In this document: positions 23,433-30,125 of the stretch, one piece after another | Layout: each line of letters begins with the position of its first letter | Position numbering within the stretch: position 1 is the first letter of the stretch | Origin: JAVVUJ01 sp964461765 | GTDB taxonomy: Bacteria > Bacillota > Clostridia > Peptostreptococcales > Anaerovoracaceae | Length of the DNA stretch: 36,521 nt | Assembly: GCA_964461765.1 (NCBI GenBank) | Contig: CAYWVS010000027.1 | Location: 1 to 36,521 of the forward strand | Direction of reading: 5' to 3' | Translations under genes and position numbers: made by a program | Notes under the pieces: generated by a model | What the model was told of the DNA's origin: nothing | What the model saw: the letters and a program-made list of their open reading frames with translations, nothing else | The model's database searches: none

Positions 23433-23741
23433 TCACTCTCCTTTCACATTGCAGATACAGTCTGCAGTTTCTGTTGTAATATCTTCTAAAAAAAATTTTA
23501 AATTTTTAATTCCTTCTTCATTTAAACTATAATGAACCCAGGAACCTTCCTTTCTGCCATTCACCAATCCCGCTGTAGTAAGCAATTTCATATGGTATGA
23601 TAATGTGGGTTGAGTTATATTAAAATCCTCTAAAATGATGCAAGCACACAGCTCCCCACAGGAAAGCATATCCAAGATTTTTAATCTTGTAGCATCGGAT
23701 AATGCCTTAATAATTGTTGCATTTTCTATATATTTGTCCAT
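23433..23741 (-). CDS. arsR: ArsR-family arsenite-responsive repressor
   Basis: A 102-aa winged-helix repressor. The N-terminal helices (ALSDATRLKILDMLSCGELC) and the recognition helix (TQPTLSYHMKLLTTAGLVNG) are typical. C32-A-C34, in GELCACIILE, form the As(III)/Sb(III) site of classic ArsR proteins; C28 could be the third ligand. Binding releases DNA and turns the operon on. AAAGGAG precedes the ATG. It lies second in the operon after the permease, 39 bp downstream. A further Cys pair in the tail (ADCICN) could bind a second metal. Confidence 0.92.
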   Translation of the reverse strand: MDKYIENATIIKALSDATRLKILDMLSCGELCACIILEDFNITQPTLSYHMKLLTTAGLVNGRKEGSWVHYSLNEEGIKNLKFFLEDITTETADCICNVKGE

Positions 23742-23780
23742 AAGTTTCTCCTTTAAGGATGATGATACTGAGTTCCATCC

Positions 23781-24788
23781 TTAAATTATTAAAAATTTCA
23801 AGGTATTAAAAGCGTACCCAATAATTATTATTCCTGCTGCTACAATTCCTGTAAATATTACCAGTAGCTTTGGTTTAACTGCCTTCCGTAACAATATCAG
23901 TGAAGGCAAGGAAAGAGCTGTTACCGCCATCATAAAGGAAAGAATGGTTCCGAGACCAACACCTTTGTAAAATAAAGCCTCTGCGATTGGCAATGTGCCG
24001 AAAATATCTGCATACATGGGAATTCCCACAGCGGTAGCTATCAATACGGAGAATGGATTTTCGGCACCAAGTATGTTTTGAATGATTTCCTGAGGTATCC
24101 AATTGTGAATGATCGCACCGATCCCTACGCCAACAACTACATACCAAAATACTTTTTTGACAGTAAATTCAAGCTGTTCCTTTGCATATGTAAGACGCTC
24201 CCTTCTTGTGAGCTCTTCCTGCTCCAAATCTACCGAAACCCCTGTACGAATGTATTGCTCTATTTGCTCCTCCATTCCCAGTTTATCTATTAAAGTGCCC
24301 CCTATGACTGCTAAAAAAATCCCTACTATGACATATGTGAGGGCAATTTTAAATCCAAAGATTGAAGTCAGCAAGATAAAAGCACCTAAGTCTACCAGAG
24401 GTGAAGAAATCAAAAAACTAAATGTAACACCAACGGGAAGCCCTGCATTGGTAAAACCGATAAATAGAGGTATTGATGAGCAGCTACAAAATGGGGTTAC
24501 TGTGCCAAGCAGTGCTCCCATGGTATTTGCAGCAGCACCTTTATATCTGCCCAATATTTTTTTTGTTCTCTCCGGTGGAAAATAACTTTGAATATATGAA
24601 ATTAGAAAAATCAATGTTGATAGAAGCACTAAAATCTTAATAATATCATAAATAAAAAACTGTATGCTTCCGCCTAGCTTGTCATGAATGTCAATTCCAA
24701 CTGAAGTTAACAACTTCCCGATTAAATCATTTAGCCAGCGCATCCCTAAAACTTGATTTTGTATAAATAGTCCCACAGACTCCAACAT
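23781..24788 (-). CDS. ArsP/YraQ-type (DUF318) permease
   Basis: A 335-aa membrane protein with about eight helices in two halves separated by a charged loop (about 165-205). The signature TPFCSCSSIPLFIGFTNAGL marks the DUF318 permease family, whose ArsP members export trivalent organoarsenicals such as methylarsenite. No arsB or acr3 is present, so this is the cluster's only candidate exporter. The start at ATG 24788 is chosen because AAAGG lies eight bases upstream; in-frame ATGs at 24806 and 24857 have no ribosome site. First gene of the permease-arsR-thioredoxin-CMD operon. The GC-poor 410-bp upstream region carries the palindromes listed separately. Confidence 0.87.
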   Translation of the reverse strand: MLESVGLFIQNQVLGMRWLNDLIGKLLTSVGIDIHDKLGGSIQFFIYDIIKILVLLSTLIFLISYIQSYFPPERTKKILGRYKGAAANTMGALLGTVTPFCSCSSIPLFIGFTNAGLPVGVTFSFLISSPLVDLGAFILLTSIFGFKIALTYVIVGIFLAVIGGTLIDKLGMEEQIEQYIRTGVSVDLEQEELTRRERLTYAKEQLEFTVKKVFWYVVVGVGIGAIIHNWIPQEIIQNILGAENPFSVLIATAVGIPMYADIFGTLPIAEALFYKGVGLGTILSFMMAVTALSLPSLILLRKAVKPKLLVIFTGIVAAGIIIIGYAFNTLKFLII

Positions 24789-24857
24789 AATTATTGCCTT
24801 TCTCATAGTCCATTTTAGAGTGTAAAACCCGATAATGTGATATCCGTGTGAAAGCAT

Positions 24858-25266
24858 AAAAGTATTAATTTAACATAATCAGATTTTACATTCATTCATT
24901 GTGTGCAAAGCACAAAGCCCTCTGTTACAATGCAACATAATTTAGATTTTAAATCTAACATAATCATATTAACATATTTAAATTTATCTATATGCTTATT
25001 ATATTTATAAATACCTTTTTGTCAATATAATAATCCATTTTTTTTATAAAAATGATATCGGGATCAAAAGTTATAAATAATATTGACCCAATTTGATGTG
25101 TTAATTTTATATAAATAAATAATATATTTGGATTTTGAATTTTAATTATTTATTAATATTAAGCTTTTCACCCTAGCATCATATAAATAATTGCATTTAT
25201 TTCTTCTATTTGATGTTAGGGCTTTCACTTATTTTAATTTCTGTTTTTCTTAAATACTTACGATAT
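24858..25266. other. AT-rich region between arsC and the permease operon
   Basis: No gene is seen in these 409 bases. It holds the two palindromes near 24.9 kb and, at 25171-25181 with 25211-25221, an 11-bp inverted repeat with one mismatch (CCCTAGCATCA against TGATGTTAGGG). The latter lies about 46 bp after the arsC stop on the minus strand and could end arsC transcription, though no U-tract follows. The permease promoter must lie in the left part. Confidence 0.6.
24942..24958. promoter_or_regulatory. Palindrome upstream of the permease operon
   Basis: TTAGATTT and AAATCTAA form perfect 8-bp arms around one base, about 155 bp before the chosen permease start. A second palindrome, TGTGC-AAA-GCACA, is at 24902-24914. 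Either could be the ArsR operator; neither is a close match to known ars operators that I can recall. Confidence 0.4.
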
Positions 25267-25827
25267 TTAATTTTTTAAAGCTGTGCTTTTCACACCAATA
25301 TTACCCGATAATATCTGGCCAATTAAGGCTTTTATCTTGGATTCAATTTCCTCAATGATAATTAAAAACTCTTCATCATTTTTTCCGGTAGGATCGTCAA
25401 GTCCCCAATCTTCACGATGATTGCAGGGCAAATACGGGCAATTTACGTTACATCCCATAGTGATAACAATATCCACAGGTGGAATTTCCTCTATCAACTT
25501 TGATCGTTGGGTTTCCTCCATATCGATANNNNNNNNNNNNNNNNNNNNNNNNNNNNNNNNNNNNNNNNNNNNNNNNNNNNNNNNNNNNNNNNNNNNNNNN
25601 NNNNNNNNNNNNNNNNNNNNNNNNNNNNGTTGGGTTTCCTCCATATCGATACCATATCGTTGCTTCATAAGTCTTACTGCATCTTGATTTATTTTGGATT
25701 TTACCTCTGTGCCTGCAGAATAACTTTCAAATACATCACCGGCCAAGTGTTTGCCCAAAGCCTCCGCAATTTGACTTCGGCAAGAATTGTGTACACATAC
25801 AAAGGCTACTTTTGGTTTATTACTCAT
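25267..25827 (-). CDS. arsC: Thioredoxin-coupled arsenate reductase (interrupted only by a false gap)
   Basis: Reduces arsenate to arsenite using the low-molecular-weight phosphatase fold. The P-loop is CVHNSCR (C11-x5-R17), the disulfide relay Cys are in MGCNVNCPYLPC, and EDWGLDDPTGK carries the catalytic Asp. As assembled it contains 100 N, but the 23 bases before the gap (25506-25528) are repeated exactly after it (25629-25651). Removing the N and one copy (123 bp) keeps the frame and gives a continuous 145-aa protein reading GIDMEETQRSKLIEE across the join, the normal family length. AAGGAG and AAAGGA precede the ATG. It is upstream of the permease operon in the same direction. Confidence 0.92.
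   Translation of the reverse strand: MSNKPKVAFVCVHNSCRSQIAEALGKHLAGDVFESYSAGTEVKSKINQDAVRLMKQRYGIDMEETQXXXXXXXXXXXXXXXXXXXXXXXXXXXXXXXXXXIDMEETQRSKLIEEIPPVDIVITMGCNVNCPYLPCNHREDWGLDDPTGKNDEEFLIIIEEIESKIKALIGQILSGNIGVKSTALKN
25529..25628. other. Artefactual 100-N gap inside arsC
   Basis: Exactly 100 N, flanked by an identical 23-bp stretch on both sides (core TTTCCTCCATATCGATA). The contigs overlap and should have been merged. Confidence 0.93.
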
Positions 25828-26054
25828 TTTCCTTTAACTCCTTAACTGCCAACCCTCTTGACACCAATAAACATAGAATTTTATTATTCCATTTACAGAC
25901 ATCACAACACCCCCAAATCTGATACCTATTATATACGATTTTTAATTATAAGACAATACTGCATGAACCTTACATTGCTTTAATAATTAAACGGTAGAAT
26001 ATTACATTTTTCCCAAAACTTAAGCTTAAACCATAACTAAGTTCATCTAAACGG

Positions 26055-26063
26055 CATAAAATA
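26055..26063 (+). promoter_or_regulatory. Candidate sigma-K-like -10 site before the small peptide gene
   Basis: CATAAAATA fits the CATAnnnTA -10 pattern of sporulation sigma K, with AC (26036-26037) 17 bases upstream as its short -35 element. In AT-rich DNA such matches arise by chance, so this is only suggestive. Confidence 0.3.
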
Positions 26064-26090
26064 TACTATTCCCTTTTAAGGAGGTATTTA

Positions 26091-26162
26091 ATGAAAGACT
26101 ACGCAGCCTGCTTGGCTTATATATATAATTTAAAGGCAACAACCTTATTTGACAGTGTATAG
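26091..26162 (+). CDS. Possible 23-aa peptide with a strong ribosome site
   Basis: AAGGAGGT, a full-strength ribosome site, lies six bases before ATG 26091. The frame encodes MKDYAACLAYIYNLKATTLF and three more residues before TAG. The family is not recognised. It stands alone in a 590-bp gap between arsC and the DUF2935 gene and has a sporulation-type -10 match upstream. A leader peptide for the hairpin at 26196 or a remnant of a larger gene are the alternatives. Confidence 0.4.
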   Translation: MKDYAACLAYIYNLKATTLFDSV

Positions 26163-26195
26163 CAATGGCCCATTCCCACTGTGACACATTTGCAC

Positions 26196-26212
26196 GGCGG
26201 TGAGACTCCGCC
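26196..26212 (+). terminator. GC-rich hairpin after the small peptide frame
   Basis: GGCGG and CCGCC pair around TGAGACT in an otherwise AT-rich area, 33 bp after the small frame. CCCC and an A-rich stretch follow, not a U-tract. It may end or attenuate transcription from the small gene. Confidence 0.4.
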
Positions 26213-26260
26213 CCCATCAGACGTCAAAAGATAAAAATAATAAACTGATCAAGATATAAT

Positions 26261-26320
26261 TTGTCTAATCTTTCTAATTTATCTAATTCTAATATATCTG
26301 ATTTATCTAATATGTCTATG
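26261..26320. repeat. Degenerate short tandem repeats of TCTAAT
   Basis: About seven imperfect units with the core TCTAAT or TCTGAT, spaced 8-12 bases, lie between the hairpin and the DUF2935 promoter. Probably slippage-derived; a protein-binding array is possible. The rest of 25828-26417 that is not otherwise listed shows no gene. Confidence 0.5.
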
Positions 26321-26362
26321 GTATTTAATTATATACTCAGATTCAATAGAATCATTGTACTC

Positions 26363-26389
26363 ACCATTTTTAAGATTCTGCATATTATA
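26363..26389 (+). promoter_or_regulatory. Candidate sporulation promoter of the DUF2935 gene
   Basis: CATATTATA (26381-26389) fits the -10 pattern of mother-cell sigma factors (sigma K CATAnnnTA; also close to sigma E). AC lies 16 bases upstream (26363-26364). It is 28 bp before the ATG, a sensible distance. Chance is not excluded in AT-rich DNA. Confidence 0.4.
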
Positions 26390-26417
26390 ACCTTATAAAT
26401 GTGAAGGAGGTTACCTT

Positions 26418-27323
26418 ATGATAACTGATCGACAATATGTAGTTCTTTCCCTTGAATTACATATGTTTTTTGCTCGAATTATGAAAGAACACGCCCTGTT
26501 CCTTAAGGCTGGATTTACTCCCGTTAATGCCAACTTTTCCGAAGTTGCAGACCAATACAAACAGCAATTTGAGACCATCTTATACAATGCTGTAGTATTA
26601 GGTAATGGAGTTATCAGCCCAACTGTTGCTGCCTCCGGTGAAATTGTCACAGATTACACCTTAGGAAGTGAGCAAAAAACCCAGAACTTTACCGGAATAG
26701 TCATAGACAAAGAAATTACCAAATTGGAATCAAATCTTTACGGTGAAATCAATCCCCAAATAACCCCAACATTAATAAATCAGGTAAGCCAGCTCAATGA
26801 AAGTACCATGCCAATATTAGACGGACTTATTGAGTTTAAAAGGGCAGTACTAAACAATGTGCTCTCTTGCTACATGTTCATAACCAATTATTCATTAAAT
26901 ATTGAGCATATTATTCATGAGGCCGAAATGTATAGAAGCCATTTGGATGCCCTAGAAAATCATCAAAATCCCGAACATAGTATGAAGGGAACCGAACTAT
27001 TTTGGGATAACATTATGATGGAGCATGCAGAATTTATACGAGGGTTACTTGACCCCACCGAAAAGAACCTTATCTTTACAGCCAATAATTTTGCTGTGGA
27101 GTATCAAGCCTTGTTAGATGCTACAAAAGCTGCTTCAGACATGACAATTGGCAATGTCACAGAAACAACCATACAAAAAACCGTGGAATTTCGTGACTTC
27201 AAGGAAGCAGGCACCAAAGGAATCAATGAATGTAAGATCAGGAGTATTATTTTACCTCTCTTGGCAGACCATGTGCTTCGAGAGGCAAACCACTATATCC
27301 GGTTGCTTAAACAGTTAGGTTAG
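26418..27323 (+). CDS. DUF2935 protein, two ferritin-like bundles
   Basis: A 301-aa all-helical protein of the DUF2935 family. Two related halves carry His/Glu-rich helices, FFARIMKEHALFLKAGF (about 15-31) and NIMMEHAEFIRGLLD (about 198-212), and AEMYRSHLDALENHQ and HVLREANHYIRLLKQ as partner helices. This fits a duplicated ferritin-like four-helix bundle that could hold metal. DUF2935 proteins are typical of spore-formers and some have been reported as coat-associated; the enzymatic role is unknown. AAGGAGG lies nine bases before the ATG. Single-gene unit with the candidate sporulation promoter upstream. Confidence 0.87.
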   Translation: MITDRQYVVLSLELHMFFARIMKEHALFLKAGFTPVNANFSEVADQYKQQFETILYNAVVLGNGVISPTVAASGEIVTDYTLGSEQKTQNFTGIVIDKEITKLESNLYGEINPQITPTLINQVSQLNESTMPILDGLIEFKRAVLNNVLSCYMFITNYSLNIEHIIHEAEMYRSHLDALENHQNPEHSMKGTELFWDNIMMEHAEFIRGLLDPTEKNLIFTANNFAVEYQALLDATKAASDMTIGNVTETTIQKTVEFRDFKEAGTKGINECKIRSIILPLLADHVLREANHYIRLLKQLG

Positions 27324-27407
27324 AGCTTTCCTGTTAAATATAATTAATTTTTATAAATTTCCACGATAGGGGCAGTTAAGAACCGTCTCCTATCTGCCAA
27401 AATGCTT

Positions 27408-27428
27408 GGGGCGGTCATTAGCCGCCCC
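27408..27428. terminator. GC-rich hairpin between convergent genes
   Basis: GGGGCGG and CCGCCCC form a perfect 7-bp stem around TCATTAG, between the convergent DUF2935 and zinc-ribbon genes. On the plus strand a T-rich run (CATCTTTCTTT) follows. It may serve both genes. The surrounding 27324-27469 holds no gene. Confidence 0.65.
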
Positions 27429-27469
27429 TACATCTTTCTTTCGGTGTTTTTGCATCGATAGCTTTCTCA

Positions 27470-27847
27470 TCACCCCATATTGTTACGAGAAATGCCCTCT
27501 GTATACCTTGTATTGCAAGCCTTGCATACAACCTCATAATTGTATCTATCCAAATTTTTATCAAGAATGGTGAAAAGCGGCGATTGGTCGGAGGGACAGC
27601 ACAGGCGATTTTTGATAATTATCAGTTTGTTTTCAATGGCACTTCTTGCAGAACCGTCATCATCAAAGGCTATGTGCATATGACCACACCCACCGCATTT
27701 ACAATTATAAGACAATTTGAAGCTGTCATAAGTAACATAACAGAGATATCCGATGGTTTTGTTACAAGTTTCGCAATAAATCCAACCACCGTATCCGCTT
27801 GCAAGTCTTGTGTTCGCTAATTCTTTGATTTTAGGTGTTCTTGACAT
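27470..27847 (-). CDS. Zinc-ribbon protein coupled to the sigma factor
   Basis: A 125-aa protein dominated by metal-binding Cys: CETCNKT (25-28), CKCGGCGHMH (49-56), and CKACNTRY near the end. This looks like two or three small zinc ribbons. The function is unknown. AGAGGT precedes the ATG, and the start lies 17 bp inside the 3' end of the ECF sigma gene, so the two are coexpressed. A zinc- or redox-sensitive partner or anti-sigma role is possible by position only (inference); it lacks the HxxxCxxC arrangement of classical ZAS anti-sigma factors. Confidence 0.65.
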   Translation of the reverse strand: MSRTPKIKELANTRLASGYGGWIYCETCNKTIGYLCYVTYDSFKLSYNCKCGGCGHMHIAFDDDGSARSAIENKLIIIKNRLCCPSDQSPLFTILDKNLDRYNYEVVCKACNTRYTEGISRNNMG

Positions 27848-28700
27848 GTGCTACCTCTTGGGTTTCCCCTTTAATAATACTCATGTTTTTGGAATCCAGG
27901 AGCTTTTCAAGAAAACCTCTGATAACTTTAGGAGAGTGATATTTGGGCAAATTTGAAAAAACAAGGGACAACTCGTCCATTTCCTCCATTGCCTGTGTAA
28001 AGCTAAATGTAACTGTGTCATCAAGCTTTTCTAAATCGCTGTATTCCAAGTTTTTCGGGTTTAATCGTTGGCTTCTGATTGCATATCCCACACGCTTTTT
28101 ACAATCGCAGTTTCCTTTTTCGGACAAACCACAGTATTCGCTTAAAAACTCTCCAACCTTTTTGCGTATACGTGAAAGCCGTTGACGATATGCTTCAGGG
28201 GTAATTTCAAGTATTTCTCCACAGACCTTGCTATCCGCCTTAAACATTACCCCTAAAACATAGATAGAGCGGCTTTCAGGGTCAAGGCATTGCAGCATTA
28301 CATTGGTGCATGACAATTTTAATTCCTCGGCTAAAATGTTTTCGTCCACCCTTTGCAGGAGATCATCTGTATTGGGAATAAACCCTGCTTTAATATCTTC
28401 ACCATAAAATTCAAAGCTAAGTGGGTGCTGTGCAAACATAGATTTCTTACAGTTGATTAAATAATTGGTAGCAATTCGATAAACCCAAGTGGAAAAGGCA
28501 CTCTCCTTGCGAAAGGTAGATAACTGTGTGATGATTTTGATTATGATTTCTTGTGTTGCATCTTCGGCATCGTGTAGGCTACCGAGCATACGCAATGAAA
28601 GGTTGTAAATCATATCTTCCACACTGAGGATAAGACTCTGTAAGGCTTGTCTATCACCGCTTACAGCTTTATCCACTAATTCTAAGTTTTGATTGTCCAT
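27831..28700 (-). CDS. ECF-type RNA polymerase sigma factor with C-terminal extension
   Basis: A 289-aa sigma-70-family factor. Region 2 is clear (SLRMLGSLHDAEDATQEIII then FSTWVYRIATNYLINCKK). Region 4 follows as LDPESRSIYVLGVMFKAD and ITPEAYRQRLSRIRKKV (about 140-190). An extra 100 residues begin with a Cys cluster (CGLSEKGNCDCKK) and end with a helical domain (VFSNLPKYHSPKVIRGFLEK), which could self-regulate the factor. AAGGAGG precedes the ATG. Its partner is the overlapping zinc-ribbon gene. A possible self-recognised promoter lies just upstream. Confidence 0.88.
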   Translation of the reverse strand: MDNQNLELVDKAVSGDRQALQSLILSVEDMIYNLSLRMLGSLHDAEDATQEIIIKIITQLSTFRKESAFSTWVYRIATNYLINCKKSMFAQHPLSFEFYGEDIKAGFIPNTDDLLQRVDENILAEELKLSCTNVMLQCLDPESRSIYVLGVMFKADSKVCGEILEITPEAYRQRLSRIRKKVGEFLSEYCGLSEKGNCDCKKRVGYAIRSQRLNPKNLEYSDLEKLDDTVTFSFTQAMEEMDELSLVFSNLPKYHSPKVIRGFLEKLLDSKNMSIIKGETQEVAHVKNT

Positions 28701-28727
28701 AAATTCCTCCTTTTTTATTTCACCTTA

Positions 28728-28757
28728 TTAGACAGCGGTGCAAGATAAGTTGTGACA
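28728..28757 (-). promoter_or_regulatory. Possible autoregulated ECF promoter
   Basis: On the minus strand TGTCACAAC (28749-28757) is followed, after 13 bases, by CTGTCTAA (28728-28735), close before the sigma gene. AAC in the -35 and GTC in the -10 are typical of ECF promoters. The exact spacing and consensus of this factor are unknown. Confidence 0.35.
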
Positions 28758-28877
28758 AAATATATTATATTTTAGATAAATAATTTTAAGGTAAAAAAAT
28801 TAGAAATTGACCATTGGTTTAGATCACTTACTGTCAGATGTATACGATCTTTAGGACACATGTCCTGCCAGGAGCTT

Positions 28878-29023
28878 CTACTTCATTTGCCTTACAAATC
28901 CTCTTATTAGTTTCCTTGCTCTCTGCTTATATTATATTAAGTGCAAGCTCAGAAAAAAGGTTTCAGCTTGAATTTTTATATCATTATCCACTTGGATATT
29001 CATAGAGTTTTTAAGTTAGCCAT
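28878..29023 (-). pseudogene. Fossil DinJ/RelB-type antitoxin with intact promoter and ribosome site
   Basis: From ATG 29021-29023, behind AAGGTGA, the minus strand reads MANLKTL and stops. One frame away it continues MNIQVDNDIKIQAETFFLSL, the opening of a RelB/DinJ antitoxin (compare the usual MANLNIRVD..IK.QAE). After another stop a trace FVRQMK remains before 28878. No toxin is found behind it. At least one frameshift and two stops make it a pseudogene. The strong promoter at 29054-29081 still points into it. Confidence 0.55.
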
Positions 29024-29053
29024 AGTAAAATCACCTTAAAATTATTTATACAA

Positions 29054-29081
29054 ATTATAGCACTTATGTACTTTTCGTCAA
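29054..29081 (-). promoter_or_regulatory. Strong sigma-A promoter on the minus strand
   Basis: TTGACG (29076-29081), 16 bases, TATAAT (29054-29059). It drives the fossil antitoxin and may still read into the sigma/zinc-ribbon genes 350 bp on. Its first 11 bases, TTGACGAAAAG, are identical to the tRNA promoter facing the other way. The remainder of 28758-29053 holds no gene apart from the fossil. Confidence 0.75.
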
Positions 29082-29139
29082 TGCTTTGTCTTAGCATAAT
29101 AATAGATTTTATAAAGTAAATAAAGATTGCAAAATTCTG

Positions 29140-29168
29140 TTGACGAAAAGTTAAAACAATTATATAAT
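29140..29168 (+). promoter_or_regulatory. Consensus promoter of tRNA-Leu
   Basis: TTGACG (29140-29145), exactly 17 bases, TATAAT (29163-29168), about 19 bp before the tRNA. This is a near-perfect housekeeping promoter, as expected for a tRNA gene. Confidence 0.9.
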
Positions 29169-29187
29169 AGTACAAGTTAATGAATTT

Positions 29188-29269
29188 GCGGTCGTGGCGG
29201 AATGGCAGACGCGCACGGTTGAGGGCCGTGTTCGCAAGAGTATGGGTTCAAGTCCCATCGACCGCACCA
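29188..29269 (+). tRNA. tRNA-Leu (anticodon GAG)
   Basis: Acceptor stem GCGGTCG/CGACCGC, D arm with TGGC, anticodon stem CACGG/CCGTG around loop TTGAGGG (anticodon GAG, reading CUC/CUU), a long variable arm typical of class II Leu tRNA, T arm ATGGG-TTCAAGT-CCCAT, discriminator A and an encoded CCA at 29267-29269. Total 82 nt. It is a single gene with its own promoter and terminator. No attachment-site duplication was noticed at its 3' end. Confidence 0.95.
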
Positions 29270-29289
29270 CAATCTGTCCGAAAAGGACG

Positions 29290-29328
29290 AAATTGCTGAA
29301 ATTTAAACGAATTTTCAGCAATTTTTTT
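29290..29328 (+). terminator. Terminator of tRNA-Leu
   Basis: AAATTGCTGAAA (29290-29301) pairs perfectly with TTTCAGCAATTT (29313-29324), and the stem runs into a continuous T-tract. A strong rho-independent terminator. The 170 bases from here to coaE contain a weak minus-strand frame but no supported gene. Confidence 0.92.
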
Positions 29329-29496
29329 AATTTTTTGGTAATGAAAAAGAAAAAAAGAGGGTATTACACCCCCCAATTCTTGCAATATCCTTTTATAGAA
29401 AGAATTAGTCGGCACAAACCCTCCATTATCCTCCTTAAAGCCCACATAAGCAATGTTGCCATCATAATACAGCAAAGAATTTTATCTTAAATTAGA

Positions 29497-30096
29497 TTAA
29501 ACGTCTTTCAAAAGGCAGTCTATCTTTTCATAAAGCTCCTCTATGGTTCCGGAATTATCAATAACCACAGAGGCTCTTTTTCGCTTCTCTTCTGACGACA
29601 TTTGGTGATTGATACGCTGTAATATTTCCTCTGTGGACAAACCATCCCTTTCCATGATTCTAGGGATTCTAAGTTCATCCTCCAAATCTAAAAGCCAGGT
29701 TTCATCCGTATAGTGATCTAAATTCGTCTCAAATAATAAGGGGGCATCCAGAAAAAGTACCTCACTCCCCCTTAGCTTCCCTTCTTCAATAGACTGGTGA
29801 ATCAGGGAAAAAATCCTACTATGAGTAATTTCCTCCAGTAATTTTTTGGCACCCTCATCCCCAAAGACGATACTTCCCAATTTTTTTCTGTCGGGAAGTC
29901 CATCCTCTTGCAGGATATCCTCTCCAAAGGCTTCTGCAACTTGGTGGATAACCTGTCGGCTCACCTCCGTTTGTCCATTCATCAACTCCCTGGCCATTTT
30001 ATCCGCATCTATTAGGGAGTAGCCCTTTTCTATTAAATAATTAGAAACTGTGGTCTTGCCTGTTCCGATACCACCAGTTAATCCGATCACCTTCAT
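29497..30096 (-). CDS. coaE: Dephospho-CoA kinase
   Basis: Last step of coenzyme A synthesis: phosphorylates the ribose 3'-OH of dephospho-CoA. The 199-aa protein has the P-loop GLTGGIGTGKTT (5-16), the substrate-lid motif IDADKMARELM, and VLFLDAPLLFE in the core. Length and motifs are typical. AGGATAAC precedes the ATG. It follows polA by 29 bp, a pairing common in Gram-positive bacteria, so it is part of the sigma/anti-sigma/polA operon. Confidence 0.95.
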   Translation of the reverse strand: MKVIGLTGGIGTGKTTVSNYLIEKGYSLIDADKMARELMNGQTEVSRQVIHQVAEAFGEDILQEDGLPDRKKLGSIVFGDEGAKKLLEEITHSRIFSLIHQSIEEGKLRGSEVLFLDAPLLFETNLDHYTDETWLLDLEDELRIPRIMERDGLSTEEILQRINHQMSSEEKRKRASVVIDNSGTIEELYEKIDCLLKDV

Positions 30097-30125
30097 ATTG
30101 TTATCCTATTTACGACGTGTAAAAC

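Noticed and set aside
26165..26235. Cobalamin riboswitch fragment (CACTGTGA and CCGCC elements)
   Set aside because: Only short look-alike pieces are present, in the wrong order, and the conserved core is missing. No B12-related gene follows.
29188..29269. tRNA-Leu as an integration site of a neighbouring element
   Set aside because: No copy of its 3' end was noticed elsewhere in the window, and no integrase lies next to it.
29248..29475. 75-codon minus-strand frame downstream of coaE
   Set aside because: It runs through the tRNA terminator and into the tRNA gene on the opposite strand, starts with TTG and lacks a ribosome site.
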